A stretch of DNA of 64,000 nucleotides from Fibrella arboris (GTDB taxonomy: Bacteria; Bacteroidota; Bacteroidia; Cytophagales; Spirosomataceae): positions 1-64,000 of the forward strand of contig NZ_JBGGWE010000018.1 of assembly GCF_041321095.1 (NCBI RefSeq), given 5' to 3'. The position numbers were made by a program, and so were the translations under genes. The notes under the pieces were generated by a model, which was not told the DNA's origin, ran no database searches, and was given only the letters and a program-made list of their open reading frames with translations. Position 1 is the first letter of the stretch; every line of letters begins with the position of its first letter. This document shows, in pieces, positions 1 to 8,746 of this stretch.

Positions 1-714
1 ACGACGGGCTATTTGCAATCCGTCGAGCAGATTCAGAACATCCCACTGAAGACCGTCAGCAGCGTTCCCGTACGCGTGGCCGACGTGGCCACGGTACAGA
101 TGACGGGGGAAACCCGGCTGGGTATTTTTGATCTGAACGGGCAGGGCGAAGCAGTAGGCGGGATCGTGGTGATGCGCTACGGTGAAAACGCCGACGAGGT
201 CATTGGCAACGTCAAAAAGAAGATGGAAGAGGTCGCGAAAGGCCTGCCTGAAGGGGTGAAATTCAACATTGTCTACGACCGTAGCGGGCTGATTCAGGAG
301 TCGGTCGCGTCCATTCAGCACACACTGATTGAAGAAATGCTTGTCGTCTCGCTGGTTGTCATTCTGTTTCTGCTACACTGGCGGTCGGCCGTCAGTATCA
401 TCATTCAAATTCCCATTACCATCGCCACGAGCTTTATTCTGCTCAACGCCTTCGACATTTCCTCAAACATCATGTCGCTGACAGGCATTGCGCTGGCAAT
501 TGGTGTGATTGTCGATAACGGCATCATCATGGCCGAGAATGCTTACAAGAATTTAGCCGTTCGGCAGGCTGAACTAACGGCTGATCGTACCGGGAAGCAG
601 GCAGATACGCCAACAGGCCCGGTCAACGACACGACATCGGCCACAAACGGCAATGGGCAAAGTGACTACATCAATGGACAGTCGGCCCCTGAACCCACCC
701 CACAAACGCGCTAA
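1..714 (+). CDS. cusA: RND heavy-metal efflux pump, N-terminal part (CusA/CzcA-like, 5'-truncated by window)
   Basis: The reading frame is open from base 1, so the gene begins upstream of the window. It encodes part of the periplasmic porter domain followed by the TM2-TM4 block of a heavy-metal RND pump, ending in the TM4 signature GVIVDN...AENAY, whose Asp belongs to the proton relay. The RND pump normally works in the inner membrane with a TolC-like channel and an adaptor to export Cu/Ag (or Co/Zn/Cd), and both partners follow here. After TM4 comes a low-complexity, Ser/Thr/Gly/Gln-rich tail of about 50 residues, and the frame stops at 712-714. The rest of the pump continues in a different frame 4 bp later. 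The family is certain; the metal is inferred from neighbouring copper genes. Confidence 0.88.
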   Translation, partial: TTGYLQSVEQIQNIPLKTVSSVPVRVADVATVQMTGETRLGIFDLNGQGEAVGGIVVMRYGENADEVIGNVKKKMEEVAKGLPEGVKFNIVYDRSGLIQESVASIQHTLIEEMLVVSLVVILFLLHWRSAVSIIIQIPITIATSFILLNAFDISSNIMSLTGIALAIGVIVDNGIIMAENAYKNLAVRQAELTADRTGKQADTPTGPVNDTTSATNGNGQSDYINGQSAPEPTPQTR

Positions 715-718
715 TATC

Positions 719-2662
719 ATGTGGAAAAAGATAAAAAGTTGGTTCGGTTACGGCCCTAAAAACTATGTAGAGATCCCTGACGAAGAACGGCTGGCAATTA
801 TTGAACGGTCGAGCATTCAGGTGTCAAGGGGCGTATTTTATTCGACCATCATCATCATTACCTCATTTTTACCAGTATTTCTCCTGACCGGCCAGGAAGG
901 CAAGTTGTTTCACCCGCTGGCCTGGACGAAGACGTTTATCCTGCTTGTTGATGCGTTTTTAGTCGTTACACTGGCCCCTGTGATGCTGTCGCTGTTCATG
1001 AAAGGCCGTTTCAAAGATGACCATGCCAACCCCATTAACCGCTTTCTGGAACGGATTTATGAGCCCATTATCCGCTGGGTAATGCGCTGGCGCAAGACGA
1101 CCATCGGTATTAACCTGCTGGCACTGGCCATCAGCATACCCATGTTGATGAGCCTCGGCTCGGAGTTCATGCCGCCCCTGGATGAGCAGTCGATTCTATT
1201 TATGCCCGTGACCCTGCCCGACGTATCGAACGCCGAAGCCAAGCGGATTTTGCAGGTGCAGGACAAACTCATCAAATCGGTCCCGGAAGTGGCTAAAGTG
1301 CTGGGCAAGGCGGGGCGGGCCTCGACAGCGACCGATAACTCACCCATCAGCATGATTGAAACCATTATCATGCTTAAGCCCAAGGCCCAATGGCGGGAAG
1401 GCATTACTAAGAAAGACCTCATTAACGAACTGGACGCCAAACTCCAGATTCCGGGCGTGGTCAACGGCTGGACGCAGCCTATCATCAACCGGATCAATAT
1501 GCTGTCCACAGGTATCCGTACCGACGTAGGCATTAAGGTACACGGGCAGTCACTCGACAGTATCTATGCTGTTTCGGAACAGGTTAAAGCTGCTTTGAAC
1601 GGAGTGCCCGGCGTAAAAGACCTGTACGTTGAGCCCGTGACGGGCGGCAAGTACTTAACCGTTGATGTGAACCGGGAGGCTCTGGGCCGCTACGGGCTGA
1701 ATGTGGATGACGTCAATAACGTGGTCGAATCGGCCATCGGCGGTTCTCCCATCGGGCAGACTATCGAAGGTCGTCGCCGGTTTTCCATCAATGTACGGCT
1801 GGCGCAGGATTACCGGAACAGCGTCGAGCGCATCCGGCGCATTCCAATTGCCACGGCAGCTTTTGGTACGGTTCCACTTTCGGCGGTAGCCACGGTCAAG
1901 TTTGAGAACGGCCCACCAATGATTACGTCGGATAACGCGCTGCTTAGGGGTGCGGTCATGTTCAACGTGCGCGACCGCGATCTGGGCGGCACCGTTGAGG
2001 AAGCTATTGCCAAAGTGAACCGTGAATTGAAGTTACCTAATGGTTATTTTCTGGAGTGGAGCGGGCAATATGAAAACCTCATTCGGGGCCGACAAACCCT
2101 GCTGCTCATTGCGCCCATCGTACTGGTAGTCATATTTCTTTCCCTGTACTTAGCCTTTGGCTCAGCGCGGGAAGCGTTTCTGAGTCTCATTACCATTCCC
2201 TTCGCGCTGATCGGCGGGGCCTACATGGTGTACTTCTACGGCGTAAATCTATCGGTAGCCGTAGCGGTGGGATTCATTGCCCTGTTTGGCATTGCGGTTG
2301 AAACGGGCGTAGTGATGGTTATTTACCTCAATGACGCCATGAAACAACTTGTAGCCAAGCGGGGAAACTCCCGCGAAACCATCAGTCGGGAGGAACTTCG
2401 GGAGTACGTGATCAATGGTGCAGCCAAGCGGTTAAGGCCCAAAATCATGACCGTTTCGGTAGCCCTGTTTGGTCTGGTGCCGGTGCTGTGGGCGGCTGGT
2501 GTGGGCAGCGACGTAATGTTACCGATTGTCCTGCCGATGATTGGAGGGGTACTGACCTCTTCCACACATATACTGCTCGTCACCCCCCTCATCTTCTTGA
2601 TGACCAAGGAGTATGAATTACGCAAATTTGGTAAACTCGACGTATTAGATGCATCGCATTAA
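719..2662 (+). CDS. cusA: RND heavy-metal efflux pump, C-terminal part (CusA/CzcA-like)
   Basis: This encodes the remainder of the RND pump: TM5-TM7 (RGVFYSTIIIITSFLPVFLLTGQEG is family-typical), the second porter domain (about residues 150-450), and TM8-TM12 ending near residue 640. I chose ATG719, four bases after the stop of the first part, as a termination-reinitiation start. The frame is also open to an ATG at 653 inside the first part. The break falls in the cytoplasmic TM4-TM5 loop, so two separately made halves could in principle assemble. A sequencing error or a one-base frameshift in a poorly conserved linker is equally possible. The end overlaps the tolC-like start by 14 bp, indicating an operon. 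Confidence 0.88.
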   Translation: MWKKIKSWFGYGPKNYVEIPDEERLAIIERSSIQVSRGVFYSTIIIITSFLPVFLLTGQEGKLFHPLAWTKTFILLVDAFLVVTLAPVMLSLFMKGRFKDDHANPINRFLERIYEPIIRWVMRWRKTTIGINLLALAISIPMLMSLGSEFMPPLDEQSILFMPVTLPDVSNAEAKRILQVQDKLIKSVPEVAKVLGKAGRASTATDNSPISMIETIIMLKPKAQWREGITKKDLINELDAKLQIPGVVNGWTQPIINRINMLSTGIRTDVGIKVHGQSLDSIYAVSEQVKAALNGVPGVKDLYVEPVTGGKYLTVDVNREALGRYGLNVDDVNNVVESAIGGSPIGQTIEGRRRFSINVRLAQDYRNSVERIRRIPIATAAFGTVPLSAVATVKFENGPPMITSDNALLRGAVMFNVRDRDLGGTVEEAIAKVNRELKLPNGYFLEWSGQYENLIRGRQTLLLIAPIVLVVIFLSLYLAFGSAREAFLSLITIPFALIGGAYMVYFYGVNLSVAVAVGFIALFGIAVETGVVMVIYLNDAMKQLVAKRGNSRETISREELREYVINGAAKRLRPKIMTVSVALFGLVPVLWAAGVGSDVMLPIVLPMIGGVLTSSTHILLVTPLIFLMTKEYELRKFGKLDVLDASH

Positions 2663-3974
2663 CCCCATACCGATTCTTTGTCTATTGCTGGCGGGTCAGG
2701 GCTACGCTCAGACAGTCGTGCAACCGGTACCGGCTCCCCGAAGGGGCCAGAATGAGACCGACCCCGCCGTGCGACGGACCGTGCCGGTGCTGCCGCTGGA
2801 TAGTGTGCTGATCCGCATTGACCAGCGTAACCCCCTGCTGAAACCTTTCGGAAGCCGGGCCGCTGCTGCCCGTGCCTACGCCGAGGGAGCCCGTAGCTGG
2901 ATGGCCCCGATGGTCGGCGTAGGTACGTTCATGGCCCCTTATCCGGCGCAGATGATTATGGACGAGCGCGACAAAGGCTTTGGCATGGTCTCCGTCGAGC
3001 AGGACATTCCAAACCGGGCCAAGCAGCGGGCCACACAGGTCTTTCAGCAGTCGAAAGCCGCCGTTGAGGAAGCTGGACGGGGCGTAACGCTCAACCGGCT
3101 GCGCTCGGATGCCAAACAACTCTACTTCGATTGGCTCATACTGGAAAAACGGCGGACTGTACTGACCGAAAACCGGCATATTCTGCAACTGATGAAAAAG
3201 CTGGCCGACATCCGCTACCCCTACCAGCAGGGCAGCTTAGGTAACATCTACAAAGCGGAAGGACGGCTCTACGAGCTGGACAACATGGTGACGATGACCT
3301 TGGCCGACATCGAGCGCAAACGCATTGGGTTGAACACGTTGATGAACCGGCCCACAACCGAGGCATTCCGACCGGATACCACCCTTCGGCCGACTGAACC
3401 GCAGCAGGCCCTGCCCACCACGGAAGACATTGGCCAGGTACGTTCCGACATCCGGCGCATGGACCGGCAGATTTTGAGTATGCAGGCGGGCATCGAAGCG
3501 CAGAAGGCGCAGGCCCGCCCCGACTTTCGCATCCGCTTCGATCACATGCAGCCCTTCGCCGGGGTCAAGAGCATGATGCCCACCCAGTTTACGCTGATGG
3601 GTATGATTTCGATTCCGGTTGTGCCTTGGGCCTCACGGATGTACAAAGCCGAAATTAAAGGCATGCAGCAGGATATCGAAGCTATGCGCTATGAGCGGGT
3701 AGGAATGCTCAACGAAACGCAGGGCATGGTCGCCCAGATGCTGAATGACATACGGAACATGCGAACGCAGGTAGACACCTACGAACGACGGGTAATTCCC
3801 ACCCTGCGCAAAAATTACGACACCCAGCTGATTGCCTACGAACAGAACAAAGGCGAATTACCCGTCGTCATTGATGCCTGGGAAACACTAAATATGACGC
3901 AGATGGATTACTTGACGCGCCTACAGGACTATTACCGAATGATTGTGAGCTATGAACGGGAACTGGAGAAATAA
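2649..3974 (+). CDS. TolC-family outer-membrane efflux channel (CusC-like)
   Basis: A 441-residue protein with an N-terminal signal peptide (hydrophobic IPILCLLLAGQGYAQ) and the long, Gln/Arg/Ala-rich helical periplasmic segments of outer-membrane efflux proteins, arranged as two repeats (about residues 60-250 and 270-440). It would form the outer-membrane exit duct for the RND pump encoded just upstream. The start overlaps the pump's 3' end by 14 bp, and the adaptor gene begins 16 bp after its stop. It is Met-rich (for example VKSMMPTQFTLMGMISIP), which fits copper or silver handling but does not prove it. The family call is firm; the substrate is inferred from context. Confidence 0.85.
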   Translation: MHRINPIPILCLLLAGQGYAQTVVQPVPAPRRGQNETDPAVRRTVPVLPLDSVLIRIDQRNPLLKPFGSRAAAARAYAEGARSWMAPMVGVGTFMAPYPAQMIMDERDKGFGMVSVEQDIPNRAKQRATQVFQQSKAAVEEAGRGVTLNRLRSDAKQLYFDWLILEKRRTVLTENRHILQLMKKLADIRYPYQQGSLGNIYKAEGRLYELDNMVTMTLADIERKRIGLNTLMNRPTTEAFRPDTTLRPTEPQQALPTTEDIGQVRSDIRRMDRQILSMQAGIEAQKAQARPDFRIRFDHMQPFAGVKSMMPTQFTLMGMISIPVVPWASRMYKAEIKGMQQDIEAMRYERVGMLNETQGMVAQMLNDIRNMRTQVDTYERRVIPTLRKNYDTQLIAYEQNKGELPVVIDAWETLNMTQMDYLTRLQDYYRMIVSYERELEK

Positions 3975-3990
3975 CAGGCAATTGGGGTCA

Positions 3991-5409
3991 ATGGCCCGGT
4001 TACTGGTGCTAGCATTAATACTCCTTGCGAGCTGCAAAACCGGCAATGACAAGAACGAATCCTACCGCTCCGGCGGACCGGCAACCGGTGGGCACACGGG
4101 GCACAACCAGGCTGCTGAAGAAATTGCTTATACCTGTCCGATGCACCCGCAAATAGTGCGGGACCAACCCGGTACCTGCCCGATTTGCGGCATGGATTTG
4201 GTCAAAAAGGTGAGCGCGGGGGGTGATAGCCTGGTCGTTGATGCCGACCTGAACGCGTTGCTGCAATCAACCGACTCGGTCGTAGTCGCCAACATCGCCA
4301 CGGTTCATCCCGAACGGCGTGATGAAGCCGTTTCGGTGCAGGCCAACGGGATCGTGACGTATGATACGCGTCGACTCTACACCATTCCTGCCCGGTTTGG
4401 TGGGCGGGTGGAGAAGCTGTACGTACGTTTCAATTACCAGCCGATTCGCAAAGGGCAAAAACTGCTCGAACTCTATAGTCCCGATATTGTAACGGCTCAG
4501 CGCGAACTGCTTTACCTGCTCGATGCCGACGCGGATAACGCGCCATTGATTGCGTCAGCGAAGCAAAAACTTCGGCTACTGGGTGTCACAGACGGGCAAA
4601 TTACCGACCTCGTCCGTACGCGCAAGCCCAGTTACTCACTGGCCGTGTTTAGCCCTTACGACGGCTACGTCGTAGAGGAGTCAACCGGTTCACCATCGGC
4701 AGCCACGCCCGCATCGGGTGGCATGGCAACTGGCGGGTCGAGTACAGGCATGGGCAGCGGTGGGGGCATGAACGGCGGAGGAGCTACGGCGGGAACGGAT
4801 GAAGTCACGTTCTCCACACCGAATCAGGCACCGGTTAGTGGTGCTGTCGCTGGGTCGCTGTTGCTTCGGGAAGGACAGTACGTCCAAACCGGTCAAACTC
4901 TGTTCCGGGTGGTCAATGCCAGCCGCCTGTGGGCTGAGTTCCGGCTATATGCCCGCGATGCTGCCGGAATCAAACCCGGCGATGCGTTGACCATCTCGTT
5001 TGATCAAACGGGCCAGCCACCATACCCGGCGCGGGTAAGTTTCGTAGTCCCCTTCGTGGAAAAAGGGACCCCCTTTGTTACCGTGCGGGCTTACCTGCCG
5101 GGTAGTAATTCGGTACGGGTAGGTCAACTGGCCCGGGCAGACATCCGTCGGGGTACCACGGGGCGGCATGCCGGCGATGAGCTTTGGTTACCCGCAACGG
5201 CCGTGCTTGATCTAGGCAATGAGCAGGTTGCGTTCGTGCAGCAGGAAAGGCTGGGAGTTTTTAGACCCATCCGTGTCCAGACAGGGGCTCAGGCAGGTGG
5301 GTTCGTGGCCATCAGAAGTGGCGTGACGAAAGAACAGGCCGTGGCCCGGAATGCCCAGTTTTTAATTGATAGTGAAAGCTTCGTTAACGTAGCGCAGGCT
5401 ACCCAATAA
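3991..5409 (+). CDS. cusB: CusB-like membrane-fusion lipoprotein with heavy-metal-binding domain
   Basis: Periplasmic adaptor linking the RND pump to the outer-membrane channel. I chose ATG3991 (GGGG a few bases upstream) because it places a lipoprotein signal at the N-terminus, with lipobox LLASC and lipidated Cys15. Residues 47-70 form the heavy-metal-binding domain YTCPMHPQ...CPICGMDL, common in copper/silver adaptors. Next come the barrel-sandwich/lipoyl halves with the helical hairpin (about residues 115-220), a Gly/Met/Ser-rich insert (about 235-270), and the beta-barrel and membrane-proximal domains. The insert looks disordered and could bind metal or simply be a linker. Another adaptor follows after 1 bp, so one pump has two adaptors. 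Confidence 0.87.
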   Translation: MARLLVLALILLASCKTGNDKNESYRSGGPATGGHTGHNQAAEEIAYTCPMHPQIVRDQPGTCPICGMDLVKKVSAGGDSLVVDADLNALLQSTDSVVVANIATVHPERRDEAVSVQANGIVTYDTRRLYTIPARFGGRVEKLYVRFNYQPIRKGQKLLELYSPDIVTAQRELLYLLDADADNAPLIASAKQKLRLLGVTDGQITDLVRTRKPSYSLAVFSPYDGYVVEESTGSPSAATPASGGMATGGSSTGMGSGGGMNGGGATAGTDEVTFSTPNQAPVSGAVAGSLLLREGQYVQTGQTLFRVVNASRLWAEFRLYARDAAGIKPGDALTISFDQTGQPPYPARVSFVVPFVEKGTPFVTVRAYLPGSNSVRVGQLARADIRRGTTGRHAGDELWLPATAVLDLGNEQVAFVQQERLGVFRPIRVQTGAQAGGFVAIRSGVTKEQAVARNAQFLIDSESFVNVAQATQ

Positions 5410-5410
5410 T

Positions 5411-7294
5411 ATGATACGACGATGGCTGTATGGTTCGGCGGGGCTATTGATACTGCTCAATGCTTCCTGCAAGTCGGGAGGTACGTCCTCGACTAAAGGG
5501 GATGATTCGACGCAAATTGCCGCCAGCGACCCTGATCATTCAGGACATAATCACGGCCCTGACGGGGAGGTAGGTACAACCTATACCTGCCCCATGCACC
5601 CACAAATTGTGCAGTCGGCACCGGGTACGTGTCCTATTTGCAGCATGGACCTGGTCGCTGTGGGTAAAACGGGTACAAAAGCCGGTGAGCGGTCCGACGC
5701 ATCGGTTATGCTTAGCCCCAGTCAGATGCAGTTGGCCAATGTGACGGTGCAACCGGTATCGTCGGGCAGCATCGGTAACAGCACCGTCCTGAACGCCCGG
5801 TTAGCGGCCGATCAGCAGCAAACGGATGTCATCAGCAGCCGCGTGGCTGGCCGAATTGAGAAGCTGTACATAAAGGAAACCGGCCAGACCATCCGTAAGG
5901 GTCAGGTACTGTACGAAATCTACAGCGAACCCCTGCTTACCCAGCAGCAGGAATATTTGATCGCTTTGCAACAGGAGCAGGAAATAGGCAACGGCGAAGC
6001 GTCGAACGCATCCGGGCGGTATAGTCAGTTTCGCCAGGCCGCCGAGCAGAAGCTCCGGCTCTACGGCATGACCGCTGAACAGATTGCCGTATTAGGCCGA
6101 ACCAGGAAGGTCCAGCCCCGTATTCCGTTCGTGGCTCCGGCAGGGGGTACTGTTACCGAGATTGCGGCTACTGAAGGGCAATACGTCGGTGAAGGGGCCT
6201 TGCTCTACCGGCTGGTTAATCTCGGCCAGCTCTGGGTCGAGGCTGAGTTATACGCCGGTGAAGCGAAGTACGTTAAAGTCGGCGACCGGGTATCCGTTCA
6301 GGTAGTGGGTTACGAAGGGGATTTGACGGCACGGGTTGCGTTCATTAACCCCGAATACCAGGCGGGTAGTCAGGTGCTTATCATGCGAGCTGTCCTGGCA
6401 AATCCGGGCGGGCGGTATCAACCCGGTCAACAGGCTCAGGTGCTGCTCCGGCATGGCGTACAGCGCGGGCTGACGCTGCCCGTAGATGCGGTCGTGCGGG
6501 GGGGTGAGGGCGCGGTCGTGTTTGTGAAGACCGGGCCGGGTACATTTCAGCCGCGCCGGGTGCAAACCGGCACTGAAACGGATCAACGCGTGGCCATCAC
6601 CAAAGGTCTAAACGGCGACGAGACCATAGCTATGTCAGGGGCCTACCTGCTCTATAGTGAGTTGATTCTTAAAAAAGGAGTGAACCCGTTTACAAAACAG
6701 GCAGACGAAGCGGGCGTTAAATCGACACCAAACGCCGAGACAAACCCAGCACCGGTTGCCAGTCGCCGGGCGGAATCAACCTCAGTCAGCCAGTCCGGAG
6801 AGCCGGTACCAGATCCCTCGTCTGGCAAACCAACGGGTAGTGGTGCACCTGACGCCTTCAAAAAGCAGTTAACGGGTGTGTATGAAGCCTCGTTAAAATT
6901 GACTGAAGCGTTGATAGTCTCTAATAGTGGAAGCACAAAAGTTGCAGCAACCGGGGTCGAAAAGGCCCTTTCAGGGGTGGACATGAAGCAGATAACCGGT
7001 CAGGCCCATACCGACTGGATGACGTACCTGAATGCCATGAACGCGGCTCTGAAAACGATTCGTGGTACGGGCGATCTAGGCAAGCAACGCACGGCCTATG
7101 CTCAGTTTGAGGACGGTTTGTACCGAAGCGTGAAGACGTTTGGCATTACGGATAAACCAGTGTACCGCCAATACTGCCCGATGGCTCTGAATAACAAGGG
7201 CAGTTACTGGCTCAGCGACAAGAAGCCCATCCGCAACCCCTATTTCGGTGATCAGATGCTGACCTGCGGAGAAACGAAGGAAGAAATTAATTAA
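5411..7294 (+). CDS. second CusB-like membrane-fusion lipoprotein, with C-terminal DUF3347 domain
   Basis: A 627-residue adaptor paralogous to the preceding gene and one base away from it. The signal peptide ends in lipobox LLNASC (Cys20). A His-rich stretch (HSGHNHG) precedes a heavy-metal-binding domain at residues 58-81, in which the usual CPICGMDL is CPICSMDL. The lipoyl/hairpin and beta-barrel adaptor domains occupy about residues 95-420. A Pro/Ser-rich linker leads to a DUF3347 domain (about 475-625), which ends in the typical YCPMA...GSYWLS...NPYFGDQMLTCGE segment. In related Bacteroidota systems DUF3347 is a periplasmic domain fused to metal-efflux adaptors; its ligand is not known to me. 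It probably works with the upstream RND pump. Confidence 0.87.
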   Translation: MIRRWLYGSAGLLILLNASCKSGGTSSTKGDDSTQIAASDPDHSGHNHGPDGEVGTTYTCPMHPQIVQSAPGTCPICSMDLVAVGKTGTKAGERSDASVMLSPSQMQLANVTVQPVSSGSIGNSTVLNARLAADQQQTDVISSRVAGRIEKLYIKETGQTIRKGQVLYEIYSEPLLTQQQEYLIALQQEQEIGNGEASNASGRYSQFRQAAEQKLRLYGMTAEQIAVLGRTRKVQPRIPFVAPAGGTVTEIAATEGQYVGEGALLYRLVNLGQLWVEAELYAGEAKYVKVGDRVSVQVVGYEGDLTARVAFINPEYQAGSQVLIMRAVLANPGGRYQPGQQAQVLLRHGVQRGLTLPVDAVVRGGEGAVVFVKTGPGTFQPRRVQTGTETDQRVAITKGLNGDETIAMSGAYLLYSELILKKGVNPFTKQADEAGVKSTPNAETNPAPVASRRAESTSVSQSGEPVPDPSSGKPTGSGAPDAFKKQLTGVYEASLKLTEALIVSNSGSTKVAATGVEKALSGVDMKQITGQAHTDWMTYLNAMNAALKTIRGTGDLGKQRTAYAQFEDGLYRSVKTFGITDKPVYRQYCPMALNNKGSYWLSDKKPIRNPYFGDQMLTCGETKEEIN

Positions 7295-7331
7295 TCAGTT
7301 ACGTCAGACCACTTGCTTAAAAGCAATTTCT

Positions 7332-8528
7332 ATGGCTCTACCTCTATCCATCCGTGCATCCCGGTTTCAGTCACTAAACAGGAAACTCAGACGCTTTCCC
7401 GCCAAACTGGTCAAGCTGGTAATAGGCAAAGGGGCCCGATGGTATTATCGCCGATTGGGGTGTCAGTTTTTAGATAAACCACAAACAGCCTATCAGCTTG
7501 AACCGTATCAACGTCTTACTTACCCTGCTAACACACTGTCCCTGTCGGAGATCACTGACTTGAGCAATCCTGCGAAGGTGTATTTCACTGCCATTCAGTC
7601 AGCAACAGAATCCGTCTCTGTGTGGCTTTTAGGACAGTTCAACGGAGCGCTTCGGCAACTTCCGTATGGTGGCATCCGCAGTCGGAAGTTTATTTTTTGT
7701 ACGGATATCGACACGGATGACTTCTTTCGAAACGTCCTTCACCGAAAAAAGCGCCAACAAGTCAGCACTACGACCTTGATTGCTCCCTGGAGTCATTACT
7801 TGGATGGTATTGTCTGGGGCGGCTATTTTGACTTCGTGATGTTAGTGGCGGGAAAGTTATGCCGGATAAAAGAAGCCATTCCTGAAACTACGTTTAATGA
7901 AGCAATCGTAGCTTACCCATTATTTAACACCGCCTACGAGCGTGAGTATCTTTCCTTAATGGGTATAGATCCGGCCCGTATCGTGGACACCCGCACGACG
8001 CAGGTACGTTTTGAGCAATGTGTGCTGGCGAATACCGGCCACTGGTTTTATCCAAACAAGGCAGACATCGACGCGCTCCGCAAACACATCTTATCAAAAC
8101 TCCCTGCACCAACTGGAAAACGCAGTCGGGTGTACATTAGCCGCACGGGTCGTCGCCGGGTGATCAACGAGCCTGATTTGATAGACTTGCTGCGACGCTA
8201 TAACATTGAGGTGATCGAAGACAAGCCACGTTCAGTAGCTGAACAAGTAGCTATCTACCAAAACGCCGAATTTATAATTGGCCCTCACGGGGCCTCGTTT
8301 GTCAATATCCTCTGGTGCCAACCTGGTACTCATCTGTTCGAGTTGTTCGCTCCGACCTATTTCCCCGATTTTTACCGAAACATAGCTGAGCAACTTGGCC
8401 TATACTATTCGGCCTACTTTCAAGGCTCGGCAGCAACGGGGGGTTGGGCTGAAGGATTAGAAGACGATATGTATGTGCCGATGGATGAGCTGGAGCGGTG
8501 TTTGGAAAAACTTTTACTCACCAAATAG
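7332..8528 (+). CDS. glycosyltransferase family 61 (DUF563) protein
   Basis: A 398-residue cytosolic protein whose C-terminal half matches GT61: a YISRTGRRRVINEPDL-type segment, then EQVAIYQNAEFIIGPHGASFVNILWCQPGTHLFELF. The GPHGAS turn is the best-conserved motif of the family. GT61 members transfer sugars to glycoproteins, capsule or exopolysaccharide; the substrate cannot be read from the sequence. It starts 37 bp after the adaptor gene on the same strand and could be cotranscribed, although it has no evident role in metal efflux. No signal peptide is visible. A Lys/Arg-rich N-terminus precedes the conserved part. Confidence 0.8.
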   Translation: MALPLSIRASRFQSLNRKLRRFPAKLVKLVIGKGARWYYRRLGCQFLDKPQTAYQLEPYQRLTYPANTLSLSEITDLSNPAKVYFTAIQSATESVSVWLLGQFNGALRQLPYGGIRSRKFIFCTDIDTDDFFRNVLHRKKRQQVSTTTLIAPWSHYLDGIVWGGYFDFVMLVAGKLCRIKEAIPETTFNEAIVAYPLFNTAYEREYLSLMGIDPARIVDTRTTQVRFEQCVLANTGHWFYPNKADIDALRKHILSKLPAPTGKRSRVYISRTGRRRVINEPDLIDLLRRYNIEVIEDKPRSVAEQVAIYQNAEFIIGPHGASFVNILWCQPGTHLFELFAPTYFPDFYRNIAEQLGLYYSAYFQGSAATGGWAEGLEDDMYVPMDELERCLEKLLLTK

Positions 8529-8746
8529 CTTTCGCTCATCACGTAACGATGACCGCTCAATCGGCGCTGGTTATTCAATTCAGAAAAGTGTGTAATTAAG
8601 AGCAAGAATTCTGCAATGCCTCTATGCTAGAGAATACGGCTTAATCAGTTTTATACCCCCTGTAACACAAAAGTAGCAATTAGACTGACAATTTGCTTTT
8701 AAACTGCATTTTTGCTTCATTTGTGTAAAATATAGCCTTTAAAGCC

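Noticed and set aside
1057..1533. 158-codon minus-strand frame inside the RND pump
   Set aside because: Antisense to conserved porter and membrane segments; no homology-like features.
2682..3188. 168-codon minus-strand frame inside the tolC-like gene
   Set aside because: Antisense shadow in GC-rich coding sequence.
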